Below are positions 1 to 5,718 of a DNA stretch of 23,877 bases, one piece after another. Within the stretch, counting starts at the first letter, position 1, and every line of letters begins with the position of its first letter. Under the pieces are notes generated by a model that saw only the letters and a program-made list of their open reading frames with translations, searched no databases and had not been told where the DNA came from. The DNA is from an uncultured Phycisphaerales bacterium (GTDB lineage: Bacteria > Planctomycetota > Phycisphaerae > Phycisphaerales > SM1A02): assembly GCA_946886375.1 (NCBI GenBank), contig CAMPIL010000007.1, forward strand, positions 1-23,877. Direction: 5' to 3'. The position numbers and the translations under genes are program-made.

Positions 1-128
1 ATCACCGCCTGCAAGTCATCCTTGTTCTTCTCCAGCAGCGCGTTGCAGCGGCTCTCGGCCGAGGCCAGATTGCCCGCTTCAAAGTCCCTGTACCCCTGTT
101 CAATGGCCAGATGGCGGTCCAGGCTCAT
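1..128 (-). CDS. TPR-repeat protein, N-terminal fragment cut by the window edge
   Basis: Read on the minus strand, an ATG at 128-126 opens a frame that stays open for 42 codons to the window edge. It begins MSLDRHLAIEQGYRDFEAGN and continues with a pattern (EAGNLASAESRCNALLEKN) typical of the paired helices of a tetratricopeptide repeat: small residue, A-x-x-x-Y/F, then A-E-x-x-x-x-x-L. A good ribosome binding site (GAGGTG) sits 7 nt before the ATG, which supports the start. TPR proteins are protein-interaction scaffolds, and some carry a C-terminal catalytic domain such as a glycosyltransferase; the rest of the gene lies outside the window, so the function cannot be given. The ATG overlaps the stop of a possible 34-residue upstream frame. 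Confidence 0.7.
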   Translation of the reverse strand, partial: MSLDRHLAIEQGYRDFEAGNLASAESRCNALLEKNKDDLQAV

Positions 129-229
129 GAAACTTCACCTCGGGCGGGGGCAGCGGTAAACCCGGGCCGGCGCTCGGGGGCGATGTCGGCCGGTTCTTTC
201 TCCAGTTTGCCAAAGATTGCCATATTCAT
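125..229 (-). CDS. Possible 34-residue small protein overlapping the TPR gene start
   Basis: A short minus-strand frame starts at ATG 229-227 and ends with a TGA that shares bases with the ATG of the TPR gene (ATGA overlap), an arrangement typical of translational coupling. The peptide begins MNMAIFGKLEKEPADIAPER and is charged and Pro/Ala-rich, with mostly G/C third positions as in the real genes here. There is no recognisable domain and no clear ribosome binding site before it. It could equally be chance in a GC-rich leader, so confidence is low. Confidence 0.25.
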   Translation of the reverse strand: MNMAIFGKLEKEPADIAPERRPGFTAAPARGEVS

Positions 230-290
230 GGTGTCGTCGGTGCGGGTGAAGAAAAACACAAAATCTGGTGCATTCTTGTGCAAAAAGAGT

Positions 291-318
291 TTGACAGCCC
301 ACAACGCTCGATTATAGT
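291..318 (+). promoter_or_regulatory. Sigma-70 type promoter for the PEP-CTERM cluster
   Basis: A perfect -35 box TTGACA (291-296) is followed after 16 nt by TATAGT (313-318), a 5 of 6 match to the -10 consensus. Transcription would start near 325, leaving a leader of about 350 nt before the ATG at 673. This is the best promoter match seen in the window. It lies in the divergent region between the minus-strand TPR gene and the plus-strand surface-protein genes. Confidence 0.65.
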
Positions 319-324
319 GGATGT

Positions 325-672
325 ACGTACTGCTGAACTTTGTGTTCGCCAAGCGGTGATTCACAGTTTACAGACGTACGAAAGTGCTGCACGGTGTCGG
401 CGTCCTGCCGAATGTGCGGCAAGAGAGAGAGTGGTTCGCGGCCGGTTGATTTCGGCGCAGCGGACTAAAGCCACGCGACATCAAAGAGAGAGAGCAAGGC
501 GTTATCGCCTTGGGAGGCGTCTTTGCCGAAAGGCTGGACTCATGCCTTGCGAGCCGAACGTTTCGGCTTCGACGCGGTCGAACCTGCCGCGTTGTTACAG
601 GTCCGTCAACTGGTCCGTCAGTTCGCATCGTGAGGCACTGATCGACATTCATCTACACGTGGAGAAAAAGGA
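325..672 (+). promoter_or_regulatory. Long structured 5' leader with alternative stems, possible cis-regulatory RNA
   Basis: The stretch between the promoter and the ATG at 673 carries a dense set of perfect stems: CAAGGCG/CGCCTTG (495-501 with 506-512, loop TTAT), GCC-GAAA-GGC (525-534, GNRA loop), AGCCGAA/TTCGGCT (552-558 with 562-568) and TTCGAC/GTCGAA (568-573 with 577-582). GCAAGGC (494-500) can instead pair with GCCTTGC (544-550), which excludes the first hairpin; this is the kind of switch seen in riboswitches and attenuators. A further long-range pairing, CGGCAAG (417-423) with TTTGCCG (522-528), is also possible. Two GA runs (423-431, 486-494) flank the core. No known riboswitch class can be assigned with confidence. 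A 132-codon frame through this region starts upstream of the promoter and is judged spurious. Confidence 0.45.
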
Positions 673-1248
673 ATGAAGACTCTTACTGCTAAGAACTCAA
701 CCAAGATGGTCTGCGGCGCCCTCTTGGCGTCGGTCATGACGATGACTGATGTTGCCAGCGCAGCCCCTGGGCTGATGAACGTGCGTACGTTCCCGTCGAT
801 CAACGGCGGCGCGTCCCCGATCTTCAGCGACTTCAACGCGAACCATCAGTTCGGTGGCGCGCCGACGATTGTTGGCGGCTTCTACAGCCAGACGATTACT
901 TCCAACCTCAGCACTCGTCCCGGTTGGCAGTATGACCTGCACGTGGATTATGCCAACTTCGGCACCACCTACTTCGCGGGCGGCGGCTTCACCTTCGTGG
1001 TCCAGATCACCGGCATCACCGATCCGGCGGGTTCGATCAGCGCGGTCAACATCAAGGATGCCTTCGGTCAGAATTACCTTGGCGCAGTCGTGACCAACAC
1101 GGCCAACAGCATCGAAGTCCGCATCTCCGCTGACTCAATCATCGCTGGCGGCGACTGGATGACCATCCAGTGGGCTGTCCCGGCTCCTGGCGCGTTGGCC
1201 CTGCTCGGCATGGCCGGCATGGTCGGCAGCCGTCGTCGTCGCGCGTAA
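673..1248 (+). CDS. PEP-CTERM-like secreted surface protein, paralogue A
   Basis: This 191-residue protein has a Sec signal peptide (about residues 1-30, ending TDVASA before APG), a beta-rich Gly/Asn/Thr-rich body, and a C-terminal sorting tail: VPAPG, a hydrophobic stretch, then GSRRRR. In the PEP-CTERM system such tails are processed by an exosortase in the inner membrane and the protein goes to the envelope or matrix; no exosortase is in this window. The ATG is preceded by GGAG at 661-664 and AAGGA nearer the start. It is clearly a tandem duplicate of the next gene: the blocks GGGFTFV, DPAGSIS, NSIE-RISAD and IIAGGDWMT-QWAVPAPG are shared. It is flanked by a strong promoter and leader upstream and an intrinsic terminator downstream, so it is probably a single-gene transcript. 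The body matches no domain I can name. Confidence 0.88.
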   Translation: MKTLTAKNSTKMVCGALLASVMTMTDVASAAPGLMNVRTFPSINGGASPIFSDFNANHQFGGAPTIVGGFYSQTITSNLSTRPGWQYDLHVDYANFGTTYFAGGGFTFVVQITGITDPAGSISAVNIKDAFGQNYLGAVVTNTANSIEVRISADSIIAGGDWMTIQWAVPAPGALALLGMAGMVGSRRRRA

Positions 1249-1294
1249 TCACTCGCGAACGCTCGACTGCTTCTTTGCAGCGCATTCACTCACC

Positions 1295-1331
1295 AACCGA
1301 CCCGCGGCAACGCGGGTCGGTTGTGTTTTTT
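1295..1331 (+). terminator. Intrinsic terminator after PEP-CTERM gene A
   Basis: A perfect 12-bp stem, AACCGACCCGCG (1295-1306) with CGCGGGTCGGTT (1311-1322), closes a GCAA tetraloop and is followed by GTGTTTTTT to 1331. It lies 46 nt after the stop of gene A. It separates gene A from its paralogue at 1529, which therefore needs its own promoter. Confidence 0.92.
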
Positions 1332-1433
1332 GCTGCATGACAAGCCGCGCTGGTTTTCTTGTTGGCCCACTCCAGTCCGCGAGGGAATTCCGCCGAATAA
1401 GTTTCTAAGGCGAATCCAATTCACCGGGTGATG

Positions 1434-1442
1434 TGTTATCAT
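1434..1442 (+). promoter_or_regulatory. Possible extended -10 promoter for PEP-CTERM gene B
   Basis: In the 280-nt gap between the two paralogues the best promoter signal is TGTTATCAT: an extended -10 (TG at 1434-1435) followed by TATCAT at 1437-1442, 5 of 6 to consensus. No convincing -35 box is present at 16-18 nt upstream. It would give a leader of about 80 nt with one small stem (ACGAC/GTCGT, 1451-1466). Apart from this and the terminator of gene A, nothing else is recognisable in 1332-1528. Confidence 0.35.
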
Positions 1443-1528
1443 TCAGTCATACGACCGTGACGTCGTGTGTGGCTGAAGTGGCGTGCGTCGGCATGCCGGT
1501 TGCAATGCACACACGTGGAGGAACGATA

Positions 1529-2104
1529 ATGAAGGCGTCAACTGCAACAAGGTCGACCAGAATGATGTGCGGCGCGCTGCTCGCATCGGTCATGACGATG
1601 AACGATGCAGCAAGTGCGGCGCCCGGTTTCATAAACGTATTTCACTTTTCTTCGCTCGATGGAGGCAACTCCGTCGTCTTCGTTGACCCAACCGGGTTTC
1701 ATACCTTTGGGGGCCAGCCGACAGTGTTTGGCAGCTTTTATACCTTTACGGTGTCGTCAAGCATCAGCGCGCGTCCGGGATACAACTACGAGTTGAACGT
1801 TGACTACGCGAACTACGGCACGGGATACTACGCTGGCGGCGGGTTCACCTTCGTGCTTAACTTGACAGGCATCGTTGATCCGGCAGGTTCAATCAGCAGT
1901 CTCAACGTCAAGGACGGCTTCGGTCAGAACTATGCCGGAGCGGTGATGACACACACTGCCAACAGCATCGAAATACGCATCTCGGCCGACGCGATCATCG
2001 CCGGCGGCGACTGGATGACCGTTCAGTGGGCCGTCCCTGCGCCTGGCGGGTTGGCGCTGCTCGGTCTCACCGGTATGTTGGGCAGCCGTCGTCGCCGCGA
2101 GTGA
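1529..2104 (+). CDS. PEP-CTERM-like secreted surface protein, paralogue B
   Basis: The start is placed at ATG 1529 because GGAGG lies 8-9 nt upstream (in CACGTGGAGGAACG) and the protein then begins with a signal peptide (MKASTATRSTRMMCGALLAS, cleavage after NDAASA). An upstream in-frame start at 1433 would add 32 residues that hide the signal peptide. The 191-residue product has the same plan as paralogue A: beta-rich body, then VPAPGG, hydrophobic segment and GSRRRR tail. The second half is the most conserved (DYANYGT, GGGFTFV, DPAGSIS, IIAGGDWMT). Silent and replacement differences are spread along the gene, so the duplication is not recent. The LamG/DNRLRE gene starts only 29 nt downstream with no terminator between, which suggests co-transcription. 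Confidence 0.88.
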   Translation: MKASTATRSTRMMCGALLASVMTMNDAASAAPGFINVFHFSSLDGGNSVVFVDPTGFHTFGGQPTVFGSFYTFTVSSSISARPGYNYELNVDYANYGTGYYAGGGFTFVLNLTGIVDPAGSISSLNVKDGFGQNYAGAVMTHTANSIEIRISADAIIAGGDWMTVQWAVPAPGGLALLGLTGMLGSRRRRE

Positions 2105-2133
2105 GCGGCGCATTGAGTTGAGGGGAGCCAGAT

Positions 2134-3420
2134 ATGGGACTGGCAGTTACAGCCGCATTGGTCACCAGCAGCGCAAATTTCGTGCTGCCGCCTTCCAATA
2201 TCCTCGCCGGCGCAGTCTGCGTGGAACTGGACAACAACCCTGCGGGAGCCTCGAATCTTGAAGCGCTCCAGGTCATTCTGAGCGATCAGCCCGATCTGGG
2301 CCTGCCGCGCCAGCAGCACTTCCTGCTTCGCAAGAACCTGAACAACACCATCGAGTTGACGTGGGTGGATCACACCGACCAGCCGATGCACTATCGCTCG
2401 ACTTTCCAAGCGAATGCGAAGGGGCCGACGGTCATTTTGTTCTGCCTCGATCACGCTCGCCCCGGGACGGTGAAACTCGCCTATTTCTCGTCTGGGGCGA
2501 CGACATCACAGACCGGCTGGGTGATAGAAAACGTCGCCTGCCCTGAGCCGAACCCCGGCCTGCCCAACAACTACGCCAATCCGATCTTCGCCTGTTCCAA
2601 CGGCAGCGGCAACAGGCCGATGCGCGGCGCGATGTACTGGTACGCCTTGTGGGACCGCTGGCCCGGCGACGATGCAGCCGCGGCGATGATGGGCCAGGCC
2701 GACGGCGTCATGCGCAGCCCGCTGCGATTCTCGCGCGAGCATTTGATCGCCTGCCGCGTGTTCCACGACGCCGCCTCGCCCGATTTCGATCTGATCACAG
2801 GCGACCCGGGCATGATCACCGGCACATTCAGCGCGATCGCCGACCCTGCGCGCGTGGAAATGCTGGACCTCATCGGGCACTCGGCGGAGAAGGACACGTA
2901 TATCACCAGCGCGGTTGTCGAGGGCAACTTCGGCGCGGCTCTGACGACGCAGTTCGGCGCAAACGCATCGTGTTATCGCCGCACGCTGCTTGGATTTGGA
3001 AACCTGATCGAACAAGGGAAGTGGAACATCCCGCCGGGCGCGATGATCGTGTCAGCCACGCTGCGGGGCCACTGTCGCCAGCCGTCCGGCAGCGCGCAGC
3101 CGTTTTCAGCCTACGGCTTGGCCGAGGACTTCACAGAGGGCGGCTGCACGGACGGAAGCGTCGCGGACGGCGTGACGTGCAACACACAGCCGGGACTGCT
3201 CTCCGACAGCCGAACGCCGGGCTTCGCCCAGCCGGTAATGATCGGCGCGGCATCGTATGAGATCGCCGCAACGGTGCAGGCGCTGCTGGCCTCGGGCGGG
3301 TTGTGCGGCATTGAATTGAAGCGGGACGCGGAGAGCGCGCCGCTTGGTTTCTGCAGTTTCGATTCGCTGGAAGCCGACCCCGACGCGTGGCGATTGGAGA
3401 TCGTCTACGACCCGCCATGA
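2134..3420 (+). CDS. LamG-like/DNRLRE-like protein, function unknown
   Basis: The 428-residue protein seems to have two beta-sandwich domains. Residues about 1-205 resemble a LamG/concanavalin-type jellyroll, with the characteristic end MYWYALWDRWPGDDAAAAMM as in 'wall-display' LamG proteins. Residues about 250-428 resemble the DNRLRE family (DTYI near 253, then R-TLLGF, NIPPGAMIVSATLRG and the W-R-L-E-I-V-Y end), a family of extracellular carbohydrate- or surface-associated sandwich domains. The start is firm: GAGGGGAG lies 6 nt upstream and an in-frame TGA at 2119-2121 blocks any earlier start. Even so, the N-terminus (MGLAVTAALVTSSANFVLPP) has no basic n-region, so no ordinary signal peptide is present, and there is no PEP-CTERM tail. 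It is rich in cysteine for a presumed cytosolic protein. Domain calls come from pattern recognition only. Confidence 0.7.
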   Translation: MGLAVTAALVTSSANFVLPPSNILAGAVCVELDNNPAGASNLEALQVILSDQPDLGLPRQQHFLLRKNLNNTIELTWVDHTDQPMHYRSTFQANAKGPTVILFCLDHARPGTVKLAYFSSGATTSQTGWVIENVACPEPNPGLPNNYANPIFACSNGSGNRPMRGAMYWYALWDRWPGDDAAAAMMGQADGVMRSPLRFSREHLIACRVFHDAASPDFDLITGDPGMITGTFSAIADPARVEMLDLIGHSAEKDTYITSAVVEGNFGAALTTQFGANASCYRRTLLGFGNLIEQGKWNIPPGAMIVSATLRGHCRQPSGSAQPFSAYGLAEDFTEGGCTDGSVADGVTCNTQPGLLSDSRTPGFAQPVMIGAASYEIAATVQALLASGGLCGIELKRDAESAPLGFCSFDSLEADPDAWRLEIVYDPP

Positions 3421-3430
3421 GGCGGGCCAG

Positions 3431-3446
3431 TCCCGCTTTCGCGGGA
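3431..3446. repeat. REP-like palindrome (TCCCGC-tttc-GCGGGA)
   Basis: Just after the LamG/DNRLRE stop there is a perfect 6-bp stem with a 4-nt loop; on the minus strand it reads TCCCGC-GAAA-GCGGGA with a GNRA loop. There is no T-run on either side, so it is not a canonical intrinsic terminator. This core is the same as that of short palindromic intergenic repeats found in many bacteria. It sits between convergent units (the plus-strand gene and the minus-strand tRNA) and could protect mRNA 3' ends. Confidence 0.45.
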
Positions 3447-3477
3447 ACGACGAGCACACATTGACGGGGGATTTGAG

Positions 3478-3551
3478 TGGCGATACGTGGACTCGAACCA
3501 CGGACCTAGGCTTTATGAATGCCTCGCTCTAGCCAGCTGAGCTATATCGCC
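3478..3551 (-). tRNA. tRNA-Met(CAT), elongator type
   Basis: The minus strand folds as a complete 74-nt cloverleaf: acceptor GGCGATA/TATCGCC with discriminator A73, D-arm GCTC...GAGC, anticodon arm AGGCA-TTCATAA-AGCCT, variable AGGTC and T-arm CGTGG-TTCGAGT-CCACG. The anticodon is CAT. The perfect G1-C72 pair and the lack of three G-C pairs next to the anticodon loop argue against the initiator. The A5-U68 pair is as in the E. coli elongator rather than the lysidine-modified Ile2 tRNA, so elongator Met is favoured but not proven. CCA is not encoded. Position 31-39 is A-A, a mismatch at the top of the anticodon stem. It lies 67 nt after the pyrG stop with its own promoter. Confidence 0.93.
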
Positions 3552-3568
3552 AGATGCGTTAGACAAAT

Positions 3569-3596
3569 ATCGTACGCGACGGGGTGGATGGGTCAA
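3569..3596 (-). promoter_or_regulatory. Promoter for the tRNA-Met gene
   Basis: On the minus strand TTGACC (3596-3591, 5 of 6) and TACGAT (3574-3569, 4 of 6) are separated by 16 nt. Transcription would start about 10 nt before the first tRNA base. This would let the tRNA be made independently of pyrG upstream. Confidence 0.5.
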
Positions 3597-3618
3597 GGCG
3601 GGTGCAGGTCGCTGGGCT

Positions 3619-5574
3619 TCAGGCCTTGCCGGTGCGAAGGGGCTCGCGATCGGTTCGCGGCTTGGCGGTTTCGATCTGCGGCCGGCCGTCGCCTGCGCCG
3701 GAGGATCGGTCATTCTCACGCAGCCAGCGGGACGAAATCGACTCGCGGGCCAGCGCGGGGTTGGCTCGTGCAATCGCCGCGGCGATCAGGCCCATGAACA
3801 TCGGTTGCGGATGCAGCGGGCGGCTGGTCAGTTCCGGGTGAAACTGGGCCGCGATGAAGTACGGATGCGCCTGCTGAGGCAGTTCGATCACCTGCATGAC
3901 GTGGTGCTTGGGATGCTTGCCAGAAAACACAAGACCAGCCGCGGCGAGTCGGTCGACGTATTCGGGGTTGACCTCGTAGCGGTGACGGAAGCGCTCGCGG
4001 ATGGTGCGCTGGTTGTCGAACAGGAAACTGACCAGCGAGTTGGGTTCGATGAGCACATCCTGCGCGCCCAAGCGCATGGAGCCGCCCATATCTTCGATTT
4101 TGCGCTGCTCGGGCAGTTCCAGAATGACCGGATGCTCGCAGTCGGAATCGAACTCGGTCGAGTTGGCGGTCTTCAGGCCGAGCACGTTGCGGGCGTATTC
4201 GATGACGGCGACCTGCAGGCCCAGGCACAGGCCCAGGTAGGGGATGCCGTGCGTGCGGACGTATTGCACGCAGGCGATTTTGCCTTCGACGCCGCGCTCG
4301 CCGAAGCCGCCCGGCACGATCACGCCATGCACGCTGTCAGGATCGCCGGCTGCAAGGATTCGCTCAACGCTGGACCCGTCGATTTCAGAAGTATCCAGCC
4401 AGCGCACGTTCACTTCAGCCGAGAGGTGCGTGGAGGCGTGTTCGATGGCCTTATCCACCGAGGCATAGGCGTCGCGCAGCGCGGCGTACTTGCCGAGAAT
4501 GTTGAGGTTGATCTTGAACTTGCGCGGCGAGCGAATGCGGTTGGCGAATTCCGCCCAGCGCTGGCGGGCACGATCTTCCTGCATGGCGTCAACGCGATGG
4601 TGCAGGTTGAGGATCGTCAGCACCTCGCGGTCCAGACCCTCGGCCCGCATGGACTCGGGAATCGTGTAGATCGATTCGCGATCGTGCATGGAGAACACGC
4701 GGTTCATCGGCACGTTGGAGAACATCGAAATTTTCTGCTGCACCGTCTGCGTCACCGGGTTGTGTGCGCGGCAGGCGACGATGTGCGGCTGGATGCCTGC
4801 TTCCATCAATCGCTTGATGCCCAGTTGCGCCGCCTTGGATTTCTGCTCGCCAAGCGCTTGAGGCTCAAGCACGTAAGTCAGCGCGACAAAGCACGTGGAT
4901 TGCGGTCCTTCTTCAAAGGCCAGTTCGCGCAGGGCTTCGATGTAGAAACTGTTCTCATAATCGCCCACGGTTCCGCCGACTTCAACGAAGACCACATCAG
5001 CCGGCCCGCCGCTGGGCCCGCCGGTCATTGCGAGTTTGCGCAGGCGGTGCTTCACCTCGCCTGTGACGTGCGGGATCATCTGGACATCGCGGCCGAGATA
5101 ATCGCCCCGACGTTCTCGCTCAAGGATTTCGGTGTAGATCTGGCCCGAGGTGGTGAAGTTCTGCCGGGACAGATTCTGGTCGAGCATGCGCTCATAGGTG
5201 CCCAGGTCCATGTCGCATTCGGTGCCGTCGTCGAGCACGAAGACTTCGCCATGGCGATAGGGGTTCAGCGTGCCCGAGTCGATGTTGAGATAGCCTTCGA
5301 GTTTGATGGGCGCGACGGAGAGGCCTTTGTCCTTGAGCATTTTTGCAAGGGAAGAACTGAAGATTCCCTTGCCCAGACCGGACATGACCGTGCCCATCAC
5401 GACGACGTAACTGTGCCGGCCGCGCTGATAGCCAGCCGGGGTGGGCGAGTACAGTTCGCTGGCCTCTTCGGACTTGCCGAACTGGCTGAGGAAGGAATCA
5501 GGTTCGCGTCGAGAGGCGGAAGCGGCGCCGGGGCGATTGGCGACACCGGACTGGGTCCGCGGTGAGTGGGGCAT
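3619..5574 (-). CDS. pyrG: CTP synthase (glutamine-hydrolysing), divergent and extended
   Basis: PyrG makes CTP from UTP, ATP and glutamine in the cytosol. The order is right: an N-terminal amidoligase domain (P-loop MSGLGKG near residue 70, HGEVFVLDDG near 110, EVGGTVGD near 200) followed by a class I glutaminase with GLCLGLQ (Cys near 450) and FHPEL (His/Glu near 580-582). The protein is about 650 residues against about 540 usually: some 56 residues precede the first strand (start of YVVVMG), and about 45 polar residues follow the glutaminase. Several near-invariant motifs differ: the usual K-x-DPYLN is KLEGYLN, and the usual KTKPTQHSV pyrimidine-binding stretch is KSKAAQLGI. Catalytic residues remain, so an active, lineage-specific form is likely. 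ATG 5574 is chosen; GTG directly before it (5577) is possible, and neither has a strong ribosome binding site. Confidence 0.93.
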   Translation of the reverse strand: MPHSPRTQSGVANRPGAASASRREPDSFLSQFGKSEEASELYSPTPAGYQRGRHSYVVVMGTVMSGLGKGIFSSSLAKMLKDKGLSVAPIKLEGYLNIDSGTLNPYRHGEVFVLDDGTECDMDLGTYERMLDQNLSRQNFTTSGQIYTEILERERRGDYLGRDVQMIPHVTGEVKHRLRKLAMTGGPSGGPADVVFVEVGGTVGDYENSFYIEALRELAFEEGPQSTCFVALTYVLEPQALGEQKSKAAQLGIKRLMEAGIQPHIVACRAHNPVTQTVQQKISMFSNVPMNRVFSMHDRESIYTIPESMRAEGLDREVLTILNLHHRVDAMQEDRARQRWAEFANRIRSPRKFKINLNILGKYAALRDAYASVDKAIEHASTHLSAEVNVRWLDTSEIDGSSVERILAAGDPDSVHGVIVPGGFGERGVEGKIACVQYVRTHGIPYLGLCLGLQVAVIEYARNVLGLKTANSTEFDSDCEHPVILELPEQRKIEDMGGSMRLGAQDVLIEPNSLVSFLFDNQRTIRERFRHRYEVNPEYVDRLAAAGLVFSGKHPKHHVMQVIELPQQAHPYFIAAQFHPELTSRPLHPQPMFMGLIAAAIARANPALARESISSRWLRENDRSSGAGDGRPQIETAKPRTDREPLRTGKA

Positions 5575-5718
5575 CACTTATCTTACCGCGCCGCAGGAAA
5601 TGTCAACAAGGCGATGCCGCGGCCGTTGGCGGTTTGATATCCTGTGGAGTGTGCGCCGAACACGCCTGAACGCGGCATCTGTTGCTACTCGCCCAGATGC
5701 ATGAATTGAGGAGGTTTC

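Noticed and set aside
421..494. GA runs (GAGAGAGAG) as a CRISPR or microsatellite array
   Set aside because: Only two short runs, with unrelated sequence between them and no repeat-spacer periodicity.
278..676. 132-codon plus-strand frame before PEP-CTERM gene A
   Set aside because: It begins upstream of the likely promoter, lacks a ribosome binding site, is Arg-rich, and is better explained as structured leader RNA.
3805..5565. 586-codon plus-strand frame opposite pyrG
   Set aside because: It lies wholly antisense to a well-recognised pyrG, has no ribosome binding site, and its composition (His/Asp/Ala/Val-rich) is that of a GC-rich shadow frame.
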